Part shown: positions 53,970-62,428 of the stretch, one piece after another | How positions within the stretch are numbered: the first letter of the stretch is position 1 | Layout: every line of letters starts with the position of its first letter | Assembly (NCBI RefSeq): GCF_001667115.1 | Contig: NZ_LZIJ01000055.1 | Span: forward strand, 62,001 to 126,000 | DNA length: 64,000 nucleotides | DNA from: Mycobacterium sp. 852002-51163_SCH5372311 | GTDB lineage: Bacteria > Actinomycetota > Actinomycetes > Mycobacteriales > Mycobacteriaceae | Direction of reading: 5' to 3' | Translations under genes and position numbers: made by a program | The notes under the pieces: generated by a model | Seen by the model: the letters and a program-made list of their open reading frames with translations, nothing else | Database searches by the model: none | What the model was told of the DNA's origin: nothing

Positions 53970-54806
53970 ATGTCCACTAGCTCACCACGAACGATTGTGA
54001 TCACCGGTGCGAGTGACGGCATCGGTGCCGTAGCCGCACGAGCCCTGGCGGGCCCCTCAGTCGACCTCGTTGTCGTCGGCCGGTCCGCCCAAAAACTCGC
54101 CGCGGTTGCCGCCGACACCGGGGCCACTGCACTGACCGCCGACTTCGCACGCCTCGACGACGTCCGCGCACTCGCCGAACAGATCCGCGAGCATGCCGGC
54201 AAGATCGACGTTCTGATGAACAACGCGGGCGGCACATTCGCACCGAAGCTACGGACGCCCGACGGCCACGAACCCAACTTCCAGATCAACCACCTGGCGC
54301 CGTTCCTGCTCACCAACCTGCTGCACGACCGGCTCGCCGCGGCCGATAGCGCATTCGTGCTGAACACCTCGAGCGTCGCCAATCTCTTTGGCCGGATCGA
54401 CCTTGGCGACCTTGACTATCACCGGCGCCATGCGTTCGAGACGCGTGCATACGCATCCAGCAAACTCATGAACATTCTATTCACCCGCGGCATCGCCAAA
54501 CGGTGGTCCGACGACGGAATCGTCTCGGCCGCAGTACATCCCGGCCCCGCCGCGTCGAGCTTCGGTAGAGACTCACGCTTCGTCGGGCTGCTGTATCGCA
54601 CCCCGCTGCGCCACCTCGGAACGATCACCCCCGAGCAGGGAGCCGCGCCGCTGATCGCGCTGGCTGAACGCGGCGCCGACCCCGCTGTCAACGGCGTCTA
54701 CTTCCACCGCCACCGCGCCCGAGGCCCCGAGGCCCGGCAAGCCCACGATCCAGAGCTTATCGACGAATTATGGACAATCTCCGCCGATCTCGTCGGACTC
54801 GACTAA
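53970..54806 (+). CDS. Short-chain dehydrogenase/reductase
   Basis: A 278-residue SDR resembling the retinol dehydrogenase/WW-domain oxidoreductase group: TGASDGIGAVAARAL, Arg at the end of beta-2 (VVGRSAQKL, suggesting NADP(H)), NNAGGTFAPK, NTSSVAN and YASSKLMN carrying YxxxK. It is downstream of a TetR remnant and its apparent operator. The remnant of a DJ-1/PfpI-type gene follows immediately. Confidence 0.9.
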   Translation: MSTSSPRTIVITGASDGIGAVAARALAGPSVDLVVVGRSAQKLAAVAADTGATALTADFARLDDVRALAEQIREHAGKIDVLMNNAGGTFAPKLRTPDGHEPNFQINHLAPFLLTNLLHDRLAAADSAFVLNTSSVANLFGRIDLGDLDYHRRHAFETRAYASSKLMNILFTRGIAKRWSDDGIVSAAVHPGPAASSFGRDSRFVGLLYRTPLRHLGTITPEQGAAPLIALAERGADPAVNGVYFHRHRARGPEARQAHDPELIDELWTISADLVGLD

Positions 54807-54816
54807 AGCGATTCAG

Positions 54817-54945
54817 CGTGAGGACAAATTGAAAGAGGCCGGCGTCGAGTATTCCAAGGCACTGCTTGCCCTGCGGCCCTACGTCGTCGTCGACGGGAAC
54901 CCCTACACCGGACAGAACCCACAGTCCTCGGAAGAAACTGGCTGA
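54817..54945 (+). pseudogene. DJ-1/PfpI C-terminal remnant
   Basis: About 42 codons give DKLKEAGVEYSKALLALRPY followed by VVVDGNPYTGQNPQSSEETG, matching the end of DJ-1/PfpI type-1 glutamine-amidotransferase-like proteins (VVVDGN-TGQNP block). No upstream part with the nucleophilic Cys is present. It lies directly after the SDR gene. Confidence 0.6.
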
Positions 54946-55027
54946 GCGCCTCGTCACCGACGTCAGCGCCGCATCCGAAAAGTGAGCTGAACGACGAAAT
55001 CGGTGCAGAGCCGCGACGAAGCCCCCC

Positions 55028-55654
55028 TCACATGGGCCAGCCGCCCTCGGGCGCATAGCGAAAGGCGGCGGCCGGGGGCAGTGGGCGTCGTTCGCCGGTC
55101 GCGATCGCGTCGATGATAAGGGCCACGTAGCGTCGCCACCCTTCGCTGCCCAGATCCATGGTCCAGAGCACGCTATGAAGCATCGCGATGAGACGTGGCA
55201 AGTCGTCGCCGACCAGGTCGGCACGGACCGAACCGGCTTGCTGGGCTCGGCGGGCAAGCTCGTCCAGTGCATCGTCCAGCGATGTCGAGATGTCGGGGGT
55301 CAGCGAACCGGACCGGTACGCGGCGGTCAGCAAGTTGTGCTCGCGGGCGCCGAGCGATATTGCGGCTTCGATCAACTGGGCCAGACCGTGCAATGGGTCT
55401 GCATTGCGCAGCGCATCCTCGATCGCCGGGGTGAGATCCTCGGCGATGCTCTGATCCAGGGCAGCGCGGACGAGGTCGCCCTTGGTGGGAAACCGGCGGT
55501 ACAACGTTCGTTCCGCGACACCGGCGCGGCGGGCGACGGCCTCTACCGATGCCTCCGCGCCCGACTCCGCGTAGACAGCGCGCGCCGCGCGCAAAATCCG
55601 CTGCGCATTGCGCGCAGCATCGGCGCGCAACGGGCGGTCGGCAACGGCGGACAC
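55028..55654 (-). CDS. TetR-family regulator
   Basis: A 208-residue regulator with HTH in residues 15-60 (AARAVYAESGAEASVEAVARRAGVAERTLYRRFPTKGDLV). The C-terminal domain has several Leu-rich helices (LIAMLHSVLWTMDLGSEGWRRY). It is divergent from the P450-SDR pair at 55748, with a 13-bp palindrome in the gap, so it probably represses them. Confidence 0.9.
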   Translation of the reverse strand: MSAVADRPLRADAARNAQRILRAARAVYAESGAEASVEAVARRAGVAERTLYRRFPTKGDLVRAALDQSIAEDLTPAIEDALRNADPLHGLAQLIEAAISLGAREHNLLTAAYRSGSLTPDISTSLDDALDELARRAQQAGSVRADLVGDDLPRLIAMLHSVLWTMDLGSEGWRRYVALIIDAIATGERRPLPPAAAFRYAPEGGWPM

Positions 55655-55675
55655 CGTGCCAGGCTAACTGACGGT

Positions 55676-55688
55676 TGACGGGCCGTCA
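55676..55688. promoter_or_regulatory. TetR operator TGACGG-G-CCGTCA
   Basis: A perfect inverted repeat with 6-bp arms, preceded by an extra TGACGG half-site at 55669-55674. It lies 22 bp upstream of the tetR ATG and about 60 bp before the P450 start. Confidence 0.65.
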
Positions 55689-55747
55689 GGCGGGTTCTAC
55701 GCTCGACTAATTGACAGCTATCTGCCACTTAACCGGAAACAGCGCTG

Positions 55748-56965
55748 ATGACAACAACTTCCGAGACTTCCGCTGCACCGCCGGAGCTGCCCGTCATACC
55801 AGTCCCGCGTGATGCGCAGTGCCCACTGAAACCCCCCGCCGAATTCGCGGATTGGCGACACGAGGCGGGGCTTCGGCGCGTGATGTACCACGGCAAGGCG
55901 ACCTGGATGGTGAGCCGCTACCAGGACATCCGAGCTGCGCTGGTGGATCCGCGCCTGTCCGCGGACACGATCCCTGCCGCCATCAAGCCGTCGGGGTCGG
56001 GCGAGCGCGCGCCGGTGATGTTCGCACGCGTCGACGACCCCGAGCATCATCGGTTGCGGCGCATGGTGACCGGCAGCTTCACCTTCCGGCGTGCCGAGGG
56101 GATGCGGCCGCAGATTCAGGAATTGGTCGACCACTATCTCGACGAGATGATCGCCATCGGACCGCCCGCCGACCTGGTGCGGCACTTTGGCTTGCCGGTG
56201 CCGTCCATGGTGATCGCGCTGCTTTTGGGCGTACCGCCTGAAGACCTCGAGCTCTTCCAGCACCAGACGACGGTCGGATTGGACACCAGGTCCACCGACG
56301 AGGAAAGAGCGGCCGCCTTCGGAGCGATGTATGCCTATATCCAGGAGTTGGTGCAGCGCAAAGAGCGCGAACCCGGTGACGACCTCATCAGCCGTCTGGC
56401 TACCGAATACATCGCGACGGGCCAGCTCGACCATGAAACCGCAGCGATGACGAGCGTCATCATGATGCAGGCCGGCCACGAAACCACTGCCAACATGATT
56501 TCGTTGGGAACCGTTGCGCTGCTGCAACATCCGGACGTATACCGGCGGCTCGGCCAGACCGACGATGCGACCGTGATCGCCAACGTCGTCGAAGAGCTGA
56601 TGCGCTACCTCTCCATCGTGCACAGCCAGGTCGACCGGGTCGCGACCGAAGACCTCACCCTGGGCGGTCAACTGATCCGAGCCGGGGACTGGGTCTTGAT
56701 GAATCTGCCCGCCGGAAACTGGGACGCCGAATTCGTCGAGAACCCCGAAGTGTTCGATGCCGACCGAAACCCGCGCGGGCACTTGGGTTTCGGCTACGGT
56801 GTGCACCAATGCATCGGCCAGAACCTCGCGCGAGTCGAGATGCAGATCGCATTCGCCACGCTGGCGCGGCGACTACCTGGACTGAAATTGGCCGTCGAAC
56901 TGGATCAGCTGAGGTTCAAGGAAGCCGACATCTACGGCATGAAGGAACTGCCGGTCAGCTGGTAA
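55748..56965 (+). CDS. Cytochrome P450 (CYP105-like)
   Basis: A 405-residue P450: heme loop FGYGVHQCIGQNLAR (axial Cys355), I-helix AGHETT, and EELMRYLSI (ExxR). The Pro-rich N terminus (PVIPVPRDAQCPLKPP) and LGQNLAR-type C-terminal sequence resemble CYP105 and related actinobacterial P450s that hydroxylate xenobiotics or secondary metabolites. It is divergent from a TetR gene and followed after 39 bp by an SDR, forming a likely oxidation pair. Substrate unknown. Confidence 0.92.
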   Translation: MTTTSETSAAPPELPVIPVPRDAQCPLKPPAEFADWRHEAGLRRVMYHGKATWMVSRYQDIRAALVDPRLSADTIPAAIKPSGSGERAPVMFARVDDPEHHRLRRMVTGSFTFRRAEGMRPQIQELVDHYLDEMIAIGPPADLVRHFGLPVPSMVIALLLGVPPEDLELFQHQTTVGLDTRSTDEERAAAFGAMYAYIQELVQRKEREPGDDLISRLATEYIATGQLDHETAAMTSVIMMQAGHETTANMISLGTVALLQHPDVYRRLGQTDDATVIANVVEELMRYLSIVHSQVDRVATEDLTLGGQLIRAGDWVLMNLPAGNWDAEFVENPEVFDADRNPRGHLGFGYGVHQCIGQNLARVEMQIAFATLARRLPGLKLAVELDQLRFKEADIYGMKELPVSW

Positions 56966-57004
56966 ACCTCTGGATCGGAAAGTCAACGCCACCTTGGAGA
57001 TTCA

Positions 57005-57976
57005 GTGACAGCGAGCGAGCACCTGCGGTTCGACGAGCAGGTTGCCGTGGTCACCGGCGCCGGCGGCGGCTTGGGGCAACAGTATGCGCTGCTACTTGCC
57101 TCGCGCGGTGCGCGCATCGTCGTCAACGACACCGGCGGCTCAGTCTCCGGTGATGGTTCGAACGTCGAAGCCGCGAGCGTCGTCGCCGCAGAGATTCGCC
57201 AACTCGGCGGTGACGCCGTTGCCGACACCCACAGCGTGACCAGCCCGGAAGGTGGAAAGGCGGTCATCGAAGCCGCGCTCCGCACTTGGGGACGCGTGGA
57301 CATCGTGATCAACAACGCGGGCATCGTCCGCGACTCACCGTTCCAGGACATGACCGCTGACCGGCTCGAACCCGTCTTGGATGTGCACCTGCGCGGCGCA
57401 TTCCATGTCAGCAGGCCGGCCTGGAACGTGATGCGCGAGCAGCGCTACGGCCGGATACTCAACACCTGTTCGGCGGCGGGAATCCTTGGCGCCGAACGCA
57501 TGAGCAACTACGGCGCGGCCAAGACCGGGTTGATCGGCTTGACCCGCGTGTTGGCCGCCGAGGGCGCCGAGTACGGCATCAAAGTCAATGCGATAGCGCC
57601 GATCGCCTACACCCGGATGTTGACGCACTCCATCGAGGGAGCCGGTCAGCCCGACGACGCATCGGAGCGGGCCGTATTGGACGAGCTGGTAAGCCAATAC
57701 CTGCAGAGGCTCGACCCCGCCCGGGTCGCGGCGGTGGTGGCTTTCCTGACACACCGCGATTGTCCGGTCTCCGGCGAGATCTACACCGCCGGCGCCGGAC
57801 ACGTCGGGCGCTTCTTCATCGCCAGGACGAAAGGTTTCTACAGTCCTGGGTTGTCCGTCGAAGATGTCCGCGACCATTTCACGGAAATCCGCGACGAGGC
57901 GGACTACACCGTGCCCGGCGGACCAGCCGACGAAATGAGCGCCCTCTTCGCGACGATCATGGCGGGGCCGCCATAA
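57005..57976 (+). CDS. Short-chain dehydrogenase/reductase, MFE-type
   Basis: A 323-residue SDR starting with GTG. The pattern VVTGAGGGLGQQYALLLASRGARIVVNDTGGSVSGDGS, with a long insert after NDxGG, is that of the 3-hydroxyacyl-CoA dehydrogenase domain of peroxisomal-type multifunctional enzymes and 17-beta-HSD4. NNAGIVRDSPFQDM, NTCSAAGILG and YGAAKTGLIGL complete the active site (a Cys-Ser pair precedes). The C-terminal extension (260-323) is typical of these. It probably acts on a CoA-thioester or a steroid-like alcohol together with the P450. Confidence 0.9.
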   Translation: MTASEHLRFDEQVAVVTGAGGGLGQQYALLLASRGARIVVNDTGGSVSGDGSNVEAASVVAAEIRQLGGDAVADTHSVTSPEGGKAVIEAALRTWGRVDIVINNAGIVRDSPFQDMTADRLEPVLDVHLRGAFHVSRPAWNVMREQRYGRILNTCSAAGILGAERMSNYGAAKTGLIGLTRVLAAEGAEYGIKVNAIAPIAYTRMLTHSIEGAGQPDDASERAVLDELVSQYLQRLDPARVAAVVAFLTHRDCPVSGEIYTAGAGHVGRFFIARTKGFYSPGLSVEDVRDHFTEIRDEADYTVPGGPADEMSALFATIMAGPP

Positions 57977-58344
57977 TTTGGATATGCATGGGCCAGTGAA
58001 TTGTCGTACATATTTCGTTGCAAGTCCCACCGGCGGCATATTTCTAATAACTCGCCGAATGGTAGCCGCAAATTTTGATTGGTCGCGATCAGCCATTGCC
58101 GGCACCGCCAAACGGTCGTACAGTCTTGTCGCCGGCGGTACGCCGGAGGCCTACTGTGACGCATTCGTGACCGGCCGATCCGGACACTTACGTGGAAGCC
58201 ACCACAAGGTAAGAATGTGCTGGTAGAAGCCAGAAATCGCCGTGAGATCAGGCACAATCCGCCCGCTCGGCCCGGTTGGGTTGAAAATCTTGATGGCGGC
58301 ATTCACAGCAAGCTGCCGCATACTTGACGTCATGCAACAAGCGA

Positions 58345-58380
58345 CATCACCGCAAACCGCATATGCGGTAATCGGTGATG
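58345..58380. promoter_or_regulatory. Nested palindrome upstream of the LCP gene
   Basis: The perfect palindrome ACCGCATATGCGGT (58356-58369) is framed by outer arms CATCACCG (58345-58352) and CGGTGATG (58373-58380). It lies just before the LCP start and could be an operator or a 5' leader hairpin. The rest of 57977-58344 holds no supported gene. Confidence 0.5.
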
Positions 58381-58405
58381 CGTGCTGCGTAATTGGGCGA
58401 GGTTT

Positions 58406-59962
58406 ATGATGGGCCGCCCTGCCCACCTGAAGCGCCATCGTGCCGTTCGTCAGCCCTCGCGATTCCGCAAGGGGGTTACCCGCGGCGTCATGACGCTGGT
58501 GTCATTGGTGGCGGTGCTGGTCACCGGTGCCGGCTATTGGGTGGCCCATGGCGCGCTGGGTGGCATCACCATTTCCGAAGCTCTCCGGCCCGACGATCCG
58601 CGGTCCAGCGGCAACCAGATGAACATCCTGCTGATCGGGCTGGACTCCCGCAAAGACCAGGACGGCAACGACCTGCCGTCATCGATCCTGCGGCAGCTGC
58701 ATGCGGGCGATTCCGACGACGGCGGCTACAACACCAACACGCTGATATTGGTGCACGTCGGCGCCGACGGCAAAGTTGTCGCCTTCTCGATCCCCCGCGA
58801 CGACTGGGTGCCGTTCAACGGAGTTCCCGGATACAACCACATCAAGATCAAAGAGGCCTACGGGCTCACCAAGCAATACGTTGCACAGAAGCTCGCCAAC
58901 CAGGGCACCAGCAGCCGCAAGGAACTCGAGAGTAAGGGCCGCGAGGCCGGGCGGGCCGCGACCCTGCGCGCGGTGCGCAGCCTGACCGGCGTTCCGATCG
59001 ACTATTTCGCCGAGGTCAATCTGGCCGGTTTCTACGATTTGGCCCAGACGCTGGGCGGCGTCGACGTCTGTCTGAACCACGCCGTCTACGACTCCTATTC
59101 CGGAGCCAATTTTCCCGCCGGACGGCAACGGTTGAACGCGTCGCAGGCGCTGGCGTTCGTCCGGCAACGTCACGGCCTGGAAAACGGCGATTTGGACCGA
59201 ACCCACCGGCAGCAGGCGTTCCTGTCGTCGGTCATGCGGGAGCTTCAGGACTCAGGCACCTTCACCAACCTGGACAGGCTGAACAGCCTGATGGCGGTGG
59301 CGCGTAAGGACGTCGTGCTGTCGGGCGGCTGGGACCAGGACCTCTTTCGCCGAATGGGCGACCTGGCAGGGGGCAACAACGTGGAGTTTCGGACGCTGCC
59401 GGTGGTCCGCTACGACAACATCGACGGCCAGGACGTCAACATCGTCGACCCGGCCGCGATCAAGGCGGAGGTGGCCGCGGCGATCGGCGCCGCCCCGCCG
59501 GTACCCGCCACCACGACCACGGTCAGCAAGCCCGACCCGTCCACCGTCGTCGACGTAATCAACTCCGGCAGCCTGACCGGCCTGGCCAGCGAGGTGTCGC
59601 GCACGCTCAAGAAGCAGGGCTACACCATGGGCCAGGTCCGCGATCGCAATTCTGGCGAGCCGACGGCCACCACGATCACGTACGGCGCCGGCGCAGACAC
59701 CGACGCGCGCAATGTGGCGACGCTGCTCGGCATCGACCCTCCCAAGCAGGCCGATCCCACCCTCGCGCCAGGACACATTCAAGTCGTCGTGGACACCAAC
59801 TTCTCGCTGCCCGCACTCGACGAGACCACCACCACCACGACGACGACCACAACGACCACCCGGACCAGCACCTATGGGTCTTACGGCTATACCACCAGCA
59901 CCTACCCGACGCCCGATCGAGGAAAACCGATCGACGGTGGCGGCGTGCCCTGCGTCAACTAG
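58406..59962 (+). CDS. LytR-CpsA-Psr (LCP) family phosphotransferase
   Basis: A 518-residue protein with an N-terminal cytoplasmic basic segment, one transmembrane helix (about residues 30-52), then the LCP domain (MNILLIGLDSR, NTNTLILVHVG, VVAFSIPRDDWV, GFYDLAQTLGGVDVCL, LDRTHRQQAFL). A C-terminal LytR_C domain (about 370-460) and a Thr-rich tail with a 12-residue Thr run follow. LCP enzymes attach wall polymers such as arabinogalactan to peptidoglycan. The ATG at 58406, with GGGCGAGG upstream, is preferred to GTG 58382. A convergent hairpin repeat follows the stop. Confidence 0.9.
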   Translation: MMGRPAHLKRHRAVRQPSRFRKGVTRGVMTLVSLVAVLVTGAGYWVAHGALGGITISEALRPDDPRSSGNQMNILLIGLDSRKDQDGNDLPSSILRQLHAGDSDDGGYNTNTLILVHVGADGKVVAFSIPRDDWVPFNGVPGYNHIKIKEAYGLTKQYVAQKLANQGTSSRKELESKGREAGRAATLRAVRSLTGVPIDYFAEVNLAGFYDLAQTLGGVDVCLNHAVYDSYSGANFPAGRQRLNASQALAFVRQRHGLENGDLDRTHRQQAFLSSVMRELQDSGTFTNLDRLNSLMAVARKDVVLSGGWDQDLFRRMGDLAGGNNVEFRTLPVVRYDNIDGQDVNIVDPAAIKAEVAAAIGAAPPVPATTTTVSKPDPSTVVDVINSGSLTGLASEVSRTLKKQGYTMGQVRDRNSGEPTATTITYGAGADTDARNVATLLGIDPPKQADPTLAPGHIQVVVDTNFSLPALDETTTTTTTTTTTTRTSTYGSYGYTTSTYPTPDRGKPIDGGGVPCVN

Positions 59963-59984
59963 TTGATGCCGGGTCACCTTCCTC

Positions 59985-60048
59985 TGCCGAGCAGACGCAA
60001 AATCGCCCATTTTCGGCACGAAATAGGCGATTTTGCGTCTGCTCGGCA
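59985..60048. repeat. Perfect 23-bp inverted repeat (CGAGCAGACG family), bidirectional terminator candidate
   Basis: Arms 59985-60007 and 60026-60048 are exactly complementary (23 bp) around an 18-nt loop. The outer stem TGCCGAGCAGACGCAAAA matches the element at 7985-8044, while the inner stem (TCGCC/GGCGA) differs. It sits between convergent LCP and SDR genes, which suits a bidirectional terminator. Confidence 0.88.
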
Positions 60049-60054
60049 TTCCAA

Positions 60055-60846
60055 CTAGGCGTGCGTTCCGCCGTCTATCCGGATCTCGGTCCCGGTGATG
60101 AACGCGCCGTCCTCGGACACCAGCATGGCGATCACGCCCGCGACGGCCGACGGATCGGCCATCGCGGCGCCGCTGGATGTCGCCGTGGTGGGCAGGATCG
60201 GCGCCAGCCTGGCAAACAGCGACCAGTCGGCGTCTTTCGGAATGTATCCCCCGGTGGCATCGGTGATGCCGGACTTGATGCTGCCCGGCGCCACGCACAC
60301 CGCCCGCAACCCATCGCGGGCGTATTCGAGTGCCAACGCATGGGTGAAGGACTGGATCCCACCCTTGCTGGCGGCGTAGGCCGCCATGTACGGGTGCGCG
60401 AAGGAAGCCGACGTAGAGCTGAAGTTCACAATCGTGCTGCGGAGATTTCCCAATAGCGTCGGCAGCGCTTCGCGCACCACCAGAAAGGTGCCGGTCAAAT
60501 TGACGGCGATGATCTGATTCCACTCGTCGATGCTGGTCTGGTGAGTGTGTATCGCCCGCAACATACCGGCCGCATTGACCACCGAATCCAGCCCGCCAAG
60601 CGCTTGGACGGCGAAGGACACGCCGTCGATCACCGACTGCTCATCAGCAACGTTCATCTCGCGCGTGGTGAGCCGGTCACCGGTCCCCGTCTCCTCGGCT
60701 CGGGCCCGCGTCTTGGCCAATCCGTCCGCGGCGATGTCGGCGGCCACCACTGCAGCGCCCTCGTCCAGCAGGCGCAGCGAAGTCGCCTGGCCGATACCGG
60801 ATCCAGCCCCGGTCACCAGGATCCGATTGCCTTCCAACCGCTTCAT
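60055..60846 (-). CDS. Short-chain dehydrogenase/reductase
   Basis: A 263-residue classical SDR: VTGAGSGIGQATS, Asp after beta-2 (AADIAADG, NAD preference), VNAAGML, NFSSTSASF and YMAAYAASKGG carrying YxxxK; ends FITGTEIRIDGG. The ATG at 60846 is preceded by GGGAG six bases upstream; ATG 60858 adds four residues. Convergent with the LCP gene. Substrate unknown. Confidence 0.9.
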   Translation of the reverse strand: MKRLEGNRILVTGAGSGIGQATSLRLLDEGAAVVAADIAADGLAKTRARAEETGTGDRLTTREMNVADEQSVIDGVSFAVQALGGLDSVVNAAGMLRAIHTHQTSIDEWNQIIAVNLTGTFLVVREALPTLLGNLRSTIVNFSSTSASFAHPYMAAYAASKGGIQSFTHALALEYARDGLRAVCVAPGSIKSGITDATGGYIPKDADWSLFARLAPILPTTATSSGAAMADPSAVAGVIAMLVSEDGAFITGTEIRIDGGTHA

Positions 60847-61040
60847 GTCATCTCCCATCAGCTCACCGGCCCATAACGTATTGCACCGCCGGCCGGACTG
60901 TACAGGTCCCAGCCGAAACCGTCTGCGCCGGACAGGTATTCGAGCGGCCCGCGTAGTGATGAGAGGGACAGACGAATGGCTTCCCGTTGCTCGATGTGAC
61001 GGCAATCGCGGTGTCCACAAGCATCACTCGATCGTCGAGC

Positions 61041-61196
61041 TCATCGCGGCACCGAAGCCTCCGGACCCATTCCACCCGCCCGGCGATGCCTGCGCCCGAG
61101 CACCTGCTCGTAGCCACTGCGCGCTGCGTGCACCAGCGCGGGCAGCAAGGGGGTCAGGATGATCAGGAAAAACACGATCACAGGAGCATATTGCAT
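61041..61196 (-). CDS. Small single-pass membrane protein
   Basis: A 51-residue frame from ATG 61196: QYAPVIVFFLIILTPLLPAL forms one hydrophobic helix, followed by a basic tail (GRRHRRAGGMGPEASVPR). It lies between two SDR genes on the same strand. In the same frame after the stop, 60865-61040 encodes a plausible but unstarted segment (EQREAIRLSLSSLRGPLEYL...), perhaps a gene remnant. The rest of 61197-61378 shows no gene. Confidence 0.45.
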   Translation of the reverse strand: MQYAPVIVFFLIILTPLLPALVHAARSGYEQVLGRRHRRAGGMGPEASVPR

Positions 61197-61378
61197 GGTT
61201 TCGCTCACACTTCACCGCAATGCGGACAGTTCGAATTAAGCAGTCCAGGAACGTTTTCCGGACCTAAACAGCTTCACCCAGACGAGGCGCCAGTGAGACT
61301 CGTTTTCCCGTTCAGCAGGACGGTTTCGATGTCCCTGCGGTCGCGTGGAGAGGCATGATCACCCAAAGCGCCCTTTCT

Positions 61379-62179
61379 TCAAGAGCTTTCGTGATCGGTC
61401 GGGGGACCTACAGGCGGCTGAACCGGAATCCGGCCCACGCTGGCACCACCGTCGACAGCGAGGTCAGCGCCGGTGACATAAGACGAACTATCCGAGGCGA
61501 GGAAGGCGACCAGCGCGGCGACTTCCTCCGGCGCACCGACCCGGCCCAACGGCGCCCCCGGGTGGCTGCCGGGTCCCCGGTGGACGTTGAGGTGCTCGAT
61601 CATCGGTGTATCGATCATCCCGGGATACACGGTGTTCACCCGTATTCCGAACTGTCCCAACTCAATAGACGCCACCTTGGTCAGGCCGCGAAGGCCCCAT
61701 TTGGACGATCCATAGGCACCGTAGCCCGAGAGGCCCTGCAGAGCGGCCTGGGAGGAGATGTTGACAATGGAGCCTCCGCCCGCGGCCTTCATGGGCTCGG
61801 TGACGGCTTTGATACCCAGGAAGGGTCCGATCAGGTTGACGCGCAGCATTTGCTCGAACTCGTCGACGCCCTGATCCACAAGCGGCGTCGCAGCGCAGAT
61901 CGCCGCGTTGTTCACCAGCACATCGAGACGGCCGAACTCGTTGCGCGCGAACGCAACTACCTCCGTCCAGTGGTCCGGACTACTGACGTCATGACGGATG
62001 AACCGTGCCGTTGCACCGATCGACGATGCGACTTCTCGACCCGCGTCCTCGAGTATGTCGGTGACAACCACATGGGCGCCCAGCGACGCAAACAACCGGG
62101 CTTCCGCAGCCCCCTGGCCGCGGGCGGCGCCGGTGATGATCGCGACTTTCCCTGACAGGTCGGCAAGTTGGCTGGCCAT
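61379..62179 (-). CDS. Short-chain dehydrogenase/reductase
   Basis: A 266-residue SDR: IITGAARGQGAAEARL (a Gly-Gln-Gly variant of the cofactor loop common in steroid-type dehydrogenases such as 3-alpha,20-beta-HSD), Asp after beta-2 (VTDIL), NNAAICA, NISSQAALQGL and YGAYGSSKWG carrying YxxxK. The ATG at 62179 (MASQLADLSGKVA) is chosen over a TTG at 62185. A hydroxysteroid or aliphatic alcohol substrate is plausible but unproven. Confidence 0.9.
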   Translation of the reverse strand: MASQLADLSGKVAIITGAARGQGAAEARLFASLGAHVVVTDILEDAGREVASSIGATARFIRHDVSSPDHWTEVVAFARNEFGRLDVLVNNAAICAATPLVDQGVDEFEQMLRVNLIGPFLGIKAVTEPMKAAGGGSIVNISSQAALQGLSGYGAYGSSKWGLRGLTKVASIELGQFGIRVNTVYPGMIDTPMIEHLNVHRGPGSHPGAPLGRVGAPEEVAALVAFLASDSSSYVTGADLAVDGGASVGRIPVQPPVGPPTDHESS

Positions 62180-62181
62180 GA

Positions 62182-62343
62182 TCAATCGGCGCCCATGCCG
62201 ACGGCGACCAGCGTGGCGGCGTTCATCATCGTGTTCGTCAGCTGCACATCAATTTCCTTAGCAATCGAGATGTCGCGCCCAACCCTATAACCGTCTCCGG
62301 AGGAGTCGCCGGCGCTATCCCGATGAATGAGATATCGCTTCAC
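62182..62343 (-). CDS. Possible small ORF coupled to the SDR
   Basis: A 53-codon frame from GTG 62343 contains DISIAKEIDVQLTNTMMNAA and ends 2 bp before the SDR ATG. It may be a small gene or the C-terminal remnant of a larger protein. No ribosome site and no family are recognised. Confidence 0.25.
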   Translation of the reverse strand: MKRYLIHRDSAGDSSGDGYRVGRDISIAKEIDVQLTNTMMNAATLVAVGMGAD

Positions 62344-62428
62344 CGGCGGTGGCGTGAAGCTCTAGCGTGCGTCGGGAGATCGAGGCGTATCCACCACCGG
62401 GTGGCTGGCGGCCCGTCGAGGAGGCTTG

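Noticed and set aside
57978..58226. An 82-codon plus-strand frame before the LCP gene
   Set aside because: No ribosome site, no conserved pattern and composition unlike neighbouring genes.
59828..59866. The threonine-codon run in the LCP gene as a phase-variable microsatellite
   Set aside because: The run mixes ACC and ACG codons in multiples of three, so slippage would change length without shifting the frame; there is no sign of on/off switching.
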